Both the position numbers and the translations under genes were made by a program. A stretch of DNA of 64,000 nt from Prevotella sp. Rep29 (GTDB lineage: Bacteria; Bacteroidota; Bacteroidia; Bacteroidales; Bacteroidaceae), in contig NZ_CP047159.1 in the NCBI RefSeq assembly GCF_019551475.1, positions 1,798,001 to 1,862,000 of the forward strand, in the 5' to 3' direction. Below, in pieces: positions 1-8,326 of the stretch. The notes below the pieces were generated by a model. That model was not told the origin of the DNA. It saw only the letters and a program-made list of their open reading frames with translations, and did no database searches. The first letter of the stretch is position 1. Every line of letters starts with the position of its first letter.

Positions 1-2
1 CG

Positions 3-464
<462 letters not shown>

Positions 465-522
465 AAAAACCATATTGGCACGGAATTTGTTAGTGAGTTT
501 GTAGATTAAAACAACAAATATT

Positions 523-1122
523 ATGGACAAGACAAAAGAAAACATAGAGGAAGAAGCAGAAAACCTGATCAACGAAGAGACGGAAACGACTGCTGAAGAA
601 AACGTTTCTGAAGCCGAAGACACCACGCCACAGGAAGAAGAAACGGAAAATGAGGAGGAGGCTGAAGAGAAAGACCCGCTGGAGGCTGCCAACGAGGAGA
701 TAGAACAGTTGAAAGACAAATTCCTCCGGACAGTTGCCGAATTCGAGAACTACAAAAAACGCACACTCAAAGAGAAGACTGAACTGATTCTCAACGGTGC
801 TGAAAAAACCGTTGACGCATTCCTTCCCGTGGTCGATGACTTCGAGCGCGCCCTCATAACGGCAGAGAAAGCTGACGATGTGGCAGCACTGAAAGAGGGA
901 ATGGAACTCATCTACAAGAAGTTCATGAAGACACTCGAAGGGCTCGGCGTCAAGAAAATCGAAACCGAGGATGCTGACTTCGACGTAGATTACCACGAGG
1001 CAGTAGCAATGGTGCCCGCAGCAGACGATGACAAGAAAGGAAAAGTCATCGACTGCATCCAAACGGGATACACTCTGAACGACAAAGTGATACGACACGC
1101 GAAAGTGGCTGTCGGACAATAA
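523..1122 (+). CDS. grpE: GrpE nucleotide exchange factor
   Basis: This is the cytoplasmic co-chaperone that releases ADP from DnaK. The 199-residue protein has a long acidic, Glu-rich N-terminal arm (about residues 1-60), then the coiled-coil and four-helix core with FLRTVAEFENYKKRT, and the C-terminal beta domain with YHEAVAMVP and GYTLNDKVIRHAKV. Length and order are normal for the family. It is followed 52 bp downstream by dnaJ on the same strand, the usual pairing, so the two probably form one heat-shock transcription unit. The spacer holds a short tandem repeat. No dnaK lies in the window. Confidence 0.97.
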   Translation: MDKTKENIEEEAENLINEETETTAEENVSEAEDTTPQEEETENEEEAEEKDPLEAANEEIEQLKDKFLRTVAEFENYKKRTLKEKTELILNGAEKTVDAFLPVVDDFERALITAEKADDVAALKEGMELIYKKFMKTLEGLGVKKIETEDADFDVDYHEAVAMVPAADDDKKGKVIDCIQTGYTLNDKVIRHAKVAVGQ

Positions 1123-1134
1123 CGTGTCGTTAAC

Positions 1135-1161
1135 GTCCTTAAAGTCCTTAAGGTCCTAAAA
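1135..1161 (+). repeat. three tandem 9-bp units between grpE and dnaJ
   Basis: Units GTCCTTAAA, GTCCTTAAG and GTCCTAAAA lie head to tail just upstream of the dnaJ start. The function is unknown. Being between two co-directional chaperone genes, they would sit in the intercistronic mRNA. Confidence 0.7.
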
Positions 1162-1174
1162 AAAATCAAGAACT

Positions 1175-2329
1175 ATGGCAAAGAGAGACTATTACGAGGT
1201 GCTTGGCGTTGACAAGAACGCCTCAGAAGACGACATCAAGAAGGCTTATCGCAAGATTGCCATCAAATACCACCCTGACCGCAATCCTGGCAACAAGGAG
1301 GCTGAAGAGAAATTCAAGGAAGCCGCCGAGGCATACGACGTGCTCCACGACCCGCAAAAACGTCAGCAGTACGACCAGTTCGGCTTCGACGGTCCCGCAG
1401 GCATGGGCGGCTTCGGAGGATTCAGCGGCGGAGGCTTCTCCATGGACGACATCTTCTCGATGTTCGGCGACATCTTCGGCGGACACGGAAGTGGCTTCGG
1501 AGGATTCAGCGGCGGACGCGGAAGGGCACAATACCGAGGCAGTGACCTGAGACTGAAGGTGCGCCTGTCGCTTCAGGAAATCTCTACCGGCGTCACGAAG
1601 AAATTCAAAGTGAAGAAAGACGTGACCTGCAGCCATTGCCACGGCAGCGGCGCAGAGAACGGCAGCGCGGCAGAAACCTGTCCGACCTGTCACGGAAGCG
1701 GTGTCGTAACTCGCACGACACAAAGCATCTTCGGCATGATGCAGACACAATCCACCTGCCCCACCTGCAACGGCGAGGGAAAGGTCATCAAGAACAAATG
1801 CCGCGAATGTAGCGGAAGCGGTGTCGTCAAAGGCGAGGAAGTGGTGGAAATCAAGATTCCCGCCGGCGTCGCCGAGGGAATGGTCGTCAACGTTCCCGGA
1901 AAGGGAAATGCCGGTAAGCACAACGGCGTGAACGGCGACATACAGGTGTTCATCGAGGAAGAAGAGAACGACACCTTCATCCGCGACGGAAACAACCTCA
2001 TATACAACCTGCTGCTCGACTTCCCGACGGCTGCTCTCGGCGGACAAATGGAAATCCCGACCATCGAAGGCACCAAGGTAAGAATCAAGATAGAGCCTGG
2101 CACACAACCCGGCAAGACCCTGCGCCTACGCGGAAAAGGACTGCCCGCCGTGCAAGGCTACGGGCGAGGAACGGGCGACTTGGTGGTCAACGTCAGCGTC
2201 TATGTGCCCAAGACACTCAGCCGCGACGAGAAGAACGCCCTCGAACAAATGAAGGAAAGCGACAACTTCAAGGGAGATGCTGCAACCAAACAAAGCATCT
2301 TCCAGAAATTCCGCAACTATTTCAACTAA
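1175..2329 (+). CDS. dnaJ: chaperone protein DnaJ
   Basis: This is an Hsp40 co-chaperone that stimulates the DnaK ATPase and delivers unfolded clients. The 384-residue protein has all type I features: a J domain (residues 1-70) with the HPD motif in [10 protein letters not shown], a Gly/Phe-rich linker (about 75-120), four zinc-binding repeats ([32 protein letters not shown], about 150-220), and the C-terminal client-binding domains. The start at ATG 1175 fits the standard [12 protein letters not shown] opening. It follows grpE and ends 31 bp before a strong terminator, so the operon probably ends here. Confidence 0.98.
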   Translation: MAKRDYYEVLGVDKNASEDDIKKAYRKIAIKYHPDRNPGNKEAEEKFKEAAEAYDVLHDPQKRQQYDQFGFDGPAGMGGFGGFSGGGFSMDDIFSMFGDIFGGHGSGFGGFSGGRGRAQYRGSDLRLKVRLSLQEISTGVTKKFKVKKDVTCSHCHGSGAENGSAAETCPTCHGSGVVTRTTQSIFGMMQTQSTCPTCNGEGKVIKNKCRECSGSGVVKGEEVVEIKIPAGVAEGMVVNVPGKGNAGKHNGVNGDIQVFIEEEENDTFIRDGNNLIYNLLLDFPTAALGGQMEIPTIEGTKVRIKIEPGTQPGKTLRLRGKGLPAVQGYGRGTGDLVVNVSVYVPKTLSRDEKNALEQMKESDNFKGDAATKQSIFQKFRNYFN

Positions 2330-2360
2330 CGACAGCTTCACAAAAGCAACCATACAAGAA

Positions 2361-2400
2361 CCGCCCCGACACGCTCAGCACGTGTCGGGGCGGTTTTTTG
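2361..2400 (+). terminator. rho-independent terminator after grpE-dnaJ
   Basis: A perfect 13-bp GC-rich stem (2361-2373 with 2381-2393) around a 7-nt loop is followed by six T residues. Confidence 0.92.
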
Positions 2401-2895
2401 TTATTATCAACCTACGGTTTTCACGAAAAAGTTTCTTCGTCGCATGTCAGTCTTAGAGATTGTATCAACTATCTAAAGACCCGTTTTGCAAACAAAGAAC
2501 CTTACTTCCATAACTCCGAAATTGCCCATCTAAAAAGTAAGATACCCTACATCACGATGCGTGAATTCGACGAAAACAACCACAAAAAACGCCATGTATA
2601 AACATGCGGAAAAGGGCGTATAAATATACGGTTGAACTTTCGCTTTCCAAAAGTTCAACTTTTGCACTCTGAAAGTTCAACTTTCACCGCCTAAAAGTTC
2701 AACTTTTGCAAGCTAAAAGTTGAACTTTTGGAAAGCACTACTTAACACATTGAAAGACAATGGCTTACAAAATACCCCTCAATCGCCCCACCCTTGCATA
2801 AATATACAAAAGCGGCAAGCCGCTGAATGAGTGGAATGATGAAAACGGGATGAGAAACATCGCAGAATCCTCGTCAGCCTCATCGGAGTTTACAC
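2401..2895. other. intergenic spacer with a palindrome array
   Basis: This stretch lies between the dnaJ terminator and the end of a possible small minus-strand gene. Apart from the 22-bp-period array at 2627-2729, I see no convincing gene. A weak open frame at 2398-2601 begins inside the terminator T-run with TTG and has no recognisable domain. Confidence 0.6.
2627..2729. repeat. array of five 15-bp dyads at exact 22-bp period
   Basis: Dyads start at 2627, 2649, 2671, 2693 and 2715. The core units read AAAAGTTCAACTTTT, GAAAGTTCAACTTTC and AAAAGTTGAACTTTT: 7-bp arms around one central C or G. They are separated by 7-bp spacers (gctttcc, gcactct, accgcct, gcaagct). The first unit has a degenerate left arm. 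The same geometry recurs near 8.2, 23.1 and 46.8 kb. Confidence 0.9.
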
Positions 2896-3009
2896 TCAAT
2901 GATTGCCATAATCTACAAAAAAGAGACTAAGGTAACCAAGAAGTCCAATAATGGCTAAACCAATTAAAATGTAACGAATTGTCTTAAATAACTTATCTTT
3001 CTCATTCAT
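2896..3009 (-). CDS. possible 37-residue single-pass membrane protein
   Basis: On the minus strand a 38-codon frame encodes a protein starting MNEKDKLFKTIRYILIG and ending FVDYGNH. A charged N-terminus is followed by one hydrophobic span (about residues 12-31), as in small membrane proteins. A Bacteroidetes-type promoter sits directly upstream on this strand: TATCTTTG (complement of 3014-3021) with TTG 19 bp further up. The promoter is so close that transcription should begin at or next to the ATG, giving a leaderless mRNA. I do not recognise the family. It could instead be a chance frame behind a promoter for a small RNA. Confidence 0.4.
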   Translation of the reverse strand: MNEKDKLFKTIRYILIGLAIIGLLGYLSLFFVDYGNH

Positions 3010-3013
3010 GGTA

Positions 3014-3043
3014 CAAAGATACTAATTTCTAAACAAATAACAA
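3014..3043 (-). promoter_or_regulatory. minus-strand promoter of the 37-residue frame
   Basis: The complement reads TTG (3041-3043), a 19-bp spacer, and TATCTTTG (3014-3021), matching the Bacteroidetes -33/-7 pattern. Confidence 0.6.
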
Positions 3044-3118
3044 CAATTTATTTAAGTTTTAACCAACTTACCAAAAAAGGCATCATAAACAAAGGAGGCG
3101 TTTCTCAGATTTTATTTG

Positions 3119-3126
3119 TACCTTTG
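3119..3126 (+). promoter_or_regulatory. -7 box of folC
   Basis: TACCTTTG matches TANNTTTG, 17 bp before the folC start. No clear -33 element is seen at the expected distance. Confidence 0.6.
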
Positions 3127-3143
3127 CAAATAAAAAAGAGAAC

Positions 3144-4364
3144 ATGAACTACCAAGAAACCGTAGAGTATCTTTTCAACAGCACCCCGGTCTTTGAGCAC
3201 GTAGGGGCATCAGCATACAAGCCGGGACTGCAGACAACGGAAGCGCTGGACGAACATTTCGGACATCCGCACCGCAAGTATAAGACCATTCACGTGGCAG
3301 GAACGAACGGAAAGGGGTCGGTCTCGCACACGCTGGCAGCCATCTTGCAAAGCGCCGGCTACAGGGTGGGACTATACACTTCGCCCCACTTGGTGGATTT
3401 CCGCGAGCGGATACGCATCAACGGAGTGTGCATCAGCGAGCAGTATGTCATCGACTTTGTGGAGAAGGAACGCCATTTCTTCGAACCGCTCCACCCCTCA
3501 TTCTTCGAACTGACGACGGCTTTGGCGTTCAAATATTTCGCTGAGCAGCAGGTAGATATCGCCGTCATTGAGGTGGGGCTTGGCGGACGGCTGGACTGCA
3601 CGAACATCATCTCCCCCATCCTTTCGATTATCACCAACATCTCGTTCGACCACACGCAGTTTCTCGGCAATACGCTGGAGGAGATTGCCGGAGAGAAAGC
3701 AGGAATCATCAAGGCAAACGTGCCCGCCGTCGTCGGCGAATATACGGAACAGACGCGTCCCGTGTTCGAACGGACAGCCCGCGAGAAACGTGCTCCGCTC
3801 TATTTCGCGGAGGAATTTGACGCCCAACTGCAGGACGTGGAATACGAACTAACGGGCAGCTATCAGCAAAAGAACAAACAGACGGTGATTTGTGCCGCCA
3901 TGCTGTTGGGACTGAAAGGTGAGCACATCAGGGAAGGTATGGCGAACGTCTGCGAATATACGGGACTCATGGGGCGGTGGCAGACGATGCAGGAGCGCCC
4001 CACCGTCGTGTGCGACACGGGGCACAACGTTGCCGGATGGGAATATCTGAGCAAGATGCTCGCCAGACAAGATTGCAAGCAGTTGCGCATCGTCTTCGGC
4101 ATGGTGGATGACAAAGACATTCAGGAAGTCATGAAGATGCTGCCGCGCGAGGCGGTCTATTACTTTACAAAGGCTTCCACGAAACGTGCCATTCCGGAAA
4201 CGGAGGTCAAGCGCATCGGCGACCATATAGGACTGCAGAGCCGTGTCTTCACCACCGTGGAGCAGGCTTTCCGGAAAGCACAGGAAGAGGCGGCAGCCGA
4301 AGACTTCATCTTCGTGGGCGGGAGCAGCTATATCGTAGCCGATTTCCTTGCCGCATTCGGATAA
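3144..4364 (+). CDS. folC: folylpolyglutamate synthase / dihydrofolate synthase
   Basis: This Mur-ligase-family enzyme adds glutamate to dihydropteroate and to reduced folates, using ATP in the cytoplasm. Seen in the 406-residue protein are the P-loop HVAGTNGKGSVSH (about residues 50-62), YTSPHLVDFRERI, the metal and substrate region EVGLGGRLDCTN, FDHTQFLG, and the C-terminal domain starting near GRWQTMQERP with DTGHN. Length is normal. It stands alone on the plus strand behind its own -7 box, with galM 132 bp downstream behind a separate promoter. Confidence 0.95.
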   Translation: MNYQETVEYLFNSTPVFEHVGASAYKPGLQTTEALDEHFGHPHRKYKTIHVAGTNGKGSVSHTLAAILQSAGYRVGLYTSPHLVDFRERIRINGVCISEQYVIDFVEKERHFFEPLHPSFFELTTALAFKYFAEQQVDIAVIEVGLGGRLDCTNIISPILSIITNISFDHTQFLGNTLEEIAGEKAGIIKANVPAVVGEYTEQTRPVFERTAREKRAPLYFAEEFDAQLQDVEYELTGSYQQKNKQTVICAAMLLGLKGEHIREGMANVCEYTGLMGRWQTMQERPTVVCDTGHNVAGWEYLSKMLARQDCKQLRIVFGMVDDKDIQEVMKMLPREAVYYFTKASTKRAIPETEVKRIGDHIGLQSRVFTTVEQAFRKAQEEAAAEDFIFVGGSSYIVADFLAAFG

Positions 4365-4454
4365 GCCAGCCCCTCTCCGCGCAAGCCTTTTACGTGTTTT
4401 AACATATCGCCATGCGCATTTTTTATCGATTCGTTCGTTTTTCTCATTATTTTT

Positions 4455-4464
4455 TTGTTTCTTT
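4455..4464 (+). promoter_or_regulatory. probable -7 region of the galactose operon
   Basis: A T-rich stretch ending TTTCTTTGC lies about 30 bp upstream of the galM start and is a near match to TANNTTTG. It is weaker than the other promoters in this window. Confidence 0.35.
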
Positions 4465-4496
4465 GCAAAAGACATAATTACTTAAATTTTGACATT

Positions 4497-5588
4497 ATGG
4501 TAAACTCACAAGAAACAGAAAATATCTGTGGTCTGAAAAGAACTGATTTCCAGACCACGATCAACGGAAAAGAGACTGACCTATATCTCTTGAAGAACAA
4601 TGTCGGCAACGAAGTCGCCATCACCAACTACGGTGGAGCCATCGTTGCCATTATGATGCCCGACCGAGAAGGCAAGCATGCCAACATCATCCAGGGGCAC
4701 GACAACATCCAAGATGTCATCAACTCGCCGGAGCCGTTCCTCTCCACACTCATCGGCAGATATGCCAACCGCATAGCCAGAGGCAAGTTCCACTTGAAGG
4801 GGAAAGAATACCAGTTGGCTATCAACAACGGACCGAACGCCTTGCACGGTGGTCCGAAAGGTTTCCACGCACGGGTATGGGATGCGCTGCAGATGAACGA
4901 CCACACGCTGGTCCTGAATCTTGTTTCAGCCTACGGCGAAGAAGGTTATACGGGCGAACTGAAGGTGACCGTGGTCTATTCGCTCACGGAAGACAACGAA
5001 CTGAGCATCGAATACATGGCAACGACCAACAAGAAGACCATCATCAATCTCACAAGCCACGGATTCTTCTCACTTGCCGGCATTGCCAACCCCACTCCAA
5101 CGATTGAAAACCTGGAGTGCGAAATCAACGCCAACTATTACCTCCCCATAGACGAGACCTCCATCCCGACGGGTGAAATCCGTTTCGTGGAGGGCACTCC
5201 GTTCGACTTCCGACAGGCGAAACCTATCGGACAGGACATTGATGCCGACCACGAACAAATCAAGAACGGAGCCGGCTACGACCATTGCTTTGTACTGAAC
5301 AAGCAGGAAGAGGGCGAACTCTCGTTTGCCGCACGCATCGTTGAGCCGAACAGCGGGCGAACAATGGAAGTATATACGACGGAACCGGGAATGCAGGTCT
5401 ATACAGACAACTGGGCTGACGGCTACAAGGGACAGCACGGCGCAACCTTCCCGAGACGGAGCGCCATCTGTTTTGAGGCGCAACACTTCCCCGACACGCC
5501 CAATCACCCCTATTTCCCATCGGTCGTGCTGCGCCCGAATGAGAAATACAAGCAGAAGACCATCTATCGGTTCGGCGTCGTCAAATAG
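4497..5588 (+). CDS. galM: aldose 1-epimerase (galactose mutarotase)
   Basis: The enzyme interconverts alpha and beta anomers of galactose and glucose, the first step of the Leloir route. The 363-residue protein shows GalM motifs: RYANRIARGKF, the histidine in NALHGGPKGFHARVWD, the second histidine in NLTSHGFFSLAG, GYDHCFVL, and the C-terminal catalytic Glu region CFEAQHFPDTPNHP. I chose ATG 4497 rather than an upstream in-frame codon at 4455 because the latter lies in the putative promoter. A sugar permease and galK follow, so this is a galactose-use operon. Confidence 0.95.
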   Translation: MVNSQETENICGLKRTDFQTTINGKETDLYLLKNNVGNEVAITNYGGAIVAIMMPDREGKHANIIQGHDNIQDVINSPEPFLSTLIGRYANRIARGKFHLKGKEYQLAINNGPNALHGGPKGFHARVWDALQMNDHTLVLNLVSAYGEEGYTGELKVTVVYSLTEDNELSIEYMATTNKKTIINLTSHGFFSLAGIANPTPTIENLECEINANYYLPIDETSIPTGEIRFVEGTPFDFRQAKPIGQDIDADHEQIKNGAGYDHCFVLNKQEEGELSFAARIVEPNSGRTMEVYTTEPGMQVYTDNWADGYKGQHGATFPRRSAICFEAQHFPDTPNHPYFPSVVLRPNEKYKQKTIYRFGVVK

Positions 5589-5627
5589 AAAAAACAATAG
5601 GTTTCAATTATTAAAAATAAAAAGATT

Positions 5628-6920
5628 ATGACACAAACTAAAAACAACGGAACCGTCGTGGCTATCATCGCCATGATGTTCCTCTTCGCCATGATTTCGT
5701 TCGTCACGAACATGGCGGCACCATTCGGCACCATCTGGAAAGAACATTACGAGTGGGCAGGAATGATGGGTAACATGATGAACTTCGCAGCTTACCTCTT
5801 CATGGGTATCCCTGCAGGTATGATGATTACGAAAATCGGCTACAAGAAGACAGCGCTCGTTGCCTTGGCACTCGGATTCATCGGAATCTGCGTACAATAT
5901 CTGTCGAGCACGCTTGATGCAAATGCCATCAGCACATACATTGTCTATCTGGCTGGCGCATTCATCTGCGGTTTCTGCGTGTGTATCCTCAACACCGTTG
6001 TCAACCCGATGCTCAACCTGTTGGGTGGCGGTGGCAACCGTGGTAACCAGCTGATTCAGACCGGTGGCACGCTGAACTCTCTGGCAGGTACGCTGACACC
6101 GCTTCTGGCGGGTTCGATGATTGGAACGATTACGAAGGACACGTCGATGACTGCCGTTGCTCCCCTGCTGATGATTGCGATGGCAATCTTTGCCCTGTCG
6201 TTTGTCATCATCTACTTTACCAAGATTACCGAGCCTGAGACGGAGAAGTCGGACGCGGTGGCTGGCATCAAGGGAGCGCTGGGTTATCGCCACCTTGTGT
6301 TAGGTATCATTGCCATTTTCTTCTATGTCGGCATTGAGGTGGGCATCCCCGGACAGATGATATTCTACCTGAGCGAACCTGGCGGCGTACTGGGAAGTGT
6401 TGCCATTGCGGGAACCATTGCAGCTTTGTATTGGCTGCTGATGCTCGTGGGACGCTTTGCCGGATCGTTTATCAGTGGAAAGGTTTCGTCGCGCACGCAG
6501 CTTATTGTCGTGTCAGCGGTGGCAATGGCACTGATTATGGTGGCTATCTTGATTCCTGAAAGCAAGACGTTCAACCTTCCCGGCTCTGAGGCGTCGCCTG
6601 TTGACTTGGTGCTCTTTAAGTTTACCGGCGGAACGATTCCTGTTAAATGTCTGTTCCTCATTCTCTGCGGTTTGTGCACTTCAGTGATGTGGGGTGGCAT
6701 ATTCAATTTGGCTACGGAAGGGCTTGGAAAGTACACTGCTTCGGCTTCAGGCCTGTTCATGACGATGGTTGTCGGCGGTGGAGTGATGCCGCTTATCCAG
6801 AACCTGATGGCTCGCAGTGTGGGCGACATCAACAGCTACTGGCTTGTTGTGGCGATGCTTTCGTTCCTGCTTTTCTACGGCTTGGTGGGCTGCAAGAACA
6901 AGAAGTCGGCTGCAGAGTGA
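5628..6920 (+). CDS. MFS sugar permease (glucose/galactose or fucose type)
   Basis: This inner-membrane major-facilitator transporter has about 430 residues and roughly twelve hydrophobic spans. Recognisable parts are FVTNMAAPFGTIWK near the first helix, GIPAGMMITKIGYKK (the MFS loop 2-3 region), GGGGNRGNQLIQTGGTLNS in the middle, and GIEVGIPGQMIFYLSEPGG in the second half. These resemble the FucP/GluP group of sugar:proton symporters. Its place between galM and galK, 39 and 35 bp away, points to galactose as the physiological substrate; that is inferred from context only. Confidence 0.88.
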   Translation: MTQTKNNGTVVAIIAMMFLFAMISFVTNMAAPFGTIWKEHYEWAGMMGNMMNFAAYLFMGIPAGMMITKIGYKKTALVALALGFIGICVQYLSSTLDANAISTYIVYLAGAFICGFCVCILNTVVNPMLNLLGGGGNRGNQLIQTGGTLNSLAGTLTPLLAGSMIGTITKDTSMTAVAPLLMIAMAIFALSFVIIYFTKITEPETEKSDAVAGIKGALGYRHLVLGIIAIFFYVGIEVGIPGQMIFYLSEPGGVLGSVAIAGTIAALYWLLMLVGRFAGSFISGKVSSRTQLIVVSAVAMALIMVAILIPESKTFNLPGSEASPVDLVLFKFTGGTIPVKCLFLILCGLCTSVMWGGIFNLATEGLGKYTASASGLFMTMVVGGGVMPLIQNLMARSVGDINSYWLVVAMLSFLLFYGLVGCKNKKSAAE

Positions 6921-6955
6921 ATGGTAAATGGGAATAATGACTAAAGCTATATACT

Positions 6956-8119
6956 ATGGTAACGATTGAACATGTAAGGAGTCGGTTCATCAAGCATTTT
7001 GATGGGCAGACGGGAAATATCTATTTTGCGCCGGGCAGGATTAACCTTATCGGCGAGCATACAGACTACAACGGCGGCTTTGTGTTCCCCGGAGCGGTGG
7101 ACTGCGGCATCATGGCTGAGGTGCGACCGAACGGTCTTAACACGGTCATCTGTTATGCGATTGACATGAAGGACAAGGTGGAGTTCAAGGTGGACGACCC
7201 CGTTGGACCGCGCACGTCGTGGGCTCGCTACATCTACGGCATTGTGCAGGAGATGCGCAAGCGTGGCGTGGATGTGAAGGGATTCAACACGGCTTTCTCG
7301 GGCGACGTTCCTTTGGGCGCGGGCATGTCGTCGTCGGCTGCGCTCGAGAGTTGCTTTGCTTTCGCGTTGAATGACATATTTGGCGACAATAAAGTTGAAA
7401 AATGGGACTTGGCGCTTGCAGGACAGGCTACCGAACACAACTATGTGGGCGTGAACTGCGGCATCATGGACCAGTTTGCGAGTGTGTTCGGACAGGCTGG
7501 CAAGCTGATGCGCCTGGACTGCCGTTCGCGTGAGTTCGAGTATTTTCCGTTCGACCCCAAAGGCTACAAACTGGTGTTGTTGAATTCGTGTGTGAAGCAT
7601 GAACTCGTCGGTTCGCCGTACAACGACCGTCGCAATTCGTGCGAAAACGTGGTGAAGCATATTGCCGCCAAGCATCCAGAGGAGAAGTTTGAGACGCTGC
7701 GCGACTGCTCGTGGGAGCAGCTGGAAGAGGTCCGCGCAGAGGTTGGCGAGGCGGACTACACACGCGCTCATTTCGTTCTTGGAGAGAAAGACCGTGTGCT
7801 GACGGTTTGCGACGCCCTTGTTGCGGGCGACTATGAGACCGTGGGCAAGAAGATGTATGAGACTCACGAGGGGCTTTCCAAGGAGTATGCGGTGAGCTGC
7901 GAGGAGCTTGACTTCCTCAACGACATTGCCAAGGAATGTGGTGTTACCGGTTCGCGCATCATGGGCGGCGGCTTCGGCGGCTGCACCATCAATCTGGTGA
8001 AAGACGAACTTTACGACGGTTTCATCCGTGAGGCTAAGCGGCGCTATGCCGAGAAGTATGGCAAGGAGCCGCAAGTGATTGACGTCGTGATTGGCGACGG
8101 GGCGCGCAGGCTTTGCTAA
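6956..8119 (+). CDS. galK: galactokinase
   Basis: This GHMP-family kinase phosphorylates alpha-D-galactose to galactose 1-phosphate. The 387-residue protein carries the galactokinase signature GRINLIGEHTDYNGGFVFP (about residues 24-42), the ATP-binding PLGAGMSSSAALE (about 116-128), and the C-terminal GSRIMGGGFGGCTINLV. Length is normal. It is the last gene of the galM-permease-galK operon and is followed by a strong hairpin terminator. No galT or galE is present in this window. Confidence 0.97.
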   Translation: MVTIEHVRSRFIKHFDGQTGNIYFAPGRINLIGEHTDYNGGFVFPGAVDCGIMAEVRPNGLNTVICYAIDMKDKVEFKVDDPVGPRTSWARYIYGIVQEMRKRGVDVKGFNTAFSGDVPLGAGMSSSAALESCFAFALNDIFGDNKVEKWDLALAGQATEHNYVGVNCGIMDQFASVFGQAGKLMRLDCRSREFEYFPFDPKGYKLVLLNSCVKHELVGSPYNDRRNSCENVVKHIAAKHPEEKFETLRDCSWEQLEEVRAEVGEADYTRAHFVLGEKDRVLTVCDALVAGDYETVGKKMYETHEGLSKEYAVSCEELDFLNDIAKECGVTGSRIMGGGFGGCTINLVKDELYDGFIREAKRRYAEKYGKEPQVIDVVIGDGARRLC

Positions 8120-8148
8120 GCCCCTCCGAAACGACGGCTGTTTACGAA

Positions 8149-8186
8149 CGACGGGCACTCTTCTGCTGAGTGCCCGTCGTCGTTTT
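8149..8186 (+). terminator. terminator of the galactose operon
   Basis: A 12-bp stem (8149-8160 with 8168-8179) and 7-nt loop are followed by a short T-rich stretch, 30 bp after the galK stop. Confidence 0.88.
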
Positions 8187-8202
8187 GTATAACCCTGCCT
8201 GG

Positions 8203-8290
8203 CGCTGTATTCAATACAGCGAGGCGCACCATTCAATACAGCGAAGCGCTATATTCAACACAGCGAGGCGCACTATTCAATACAGCGGAA
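8203..8290. repeat. array of four 22-bp units with 15-bp dyad core
   Basis: Four tandem 22-bp units begin at 8203, 8225, 8247 and 8269. The first has the full dyad CTGTATTCAATACAG (7-bp arms, central C); the others keep the right arm and vary in the left. Spacers are cgaggcg or cgaagcg. The array lies between the galK terminator and the 3' end of the convergent TPR gene. Period and layout match the arrays near 2.6, 23.1 and 46.8 kb. Confidence 0.92.
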
Positions 8291-8326
8291 AGCAGTCGCG
8301 TATGCAGCGTTTTCTGAACGTCGTGT

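Noticed and set aside
1223..2107. Minus-strand open frame inside dnaJ
   Set aside because: DnaJ is complete and unmistakable on the plus strand; the opposing frame has no motif.
2398..2601. Small plus-strand frame after the dnaJ terminator
   Set aside because: It starts with TTG within the terminator T-run, has no promoter or ribosome site, and no recognisable sequence.
2627..2729. CRISPR array
   Set aside because: The repeats are 15-bp dyads with 7-bp spacers, far shorter than CRISPR repeats and spacers, and no cas gene is present. The same holds for the arrays at 8.2, 23.1 and 46.8 kb.
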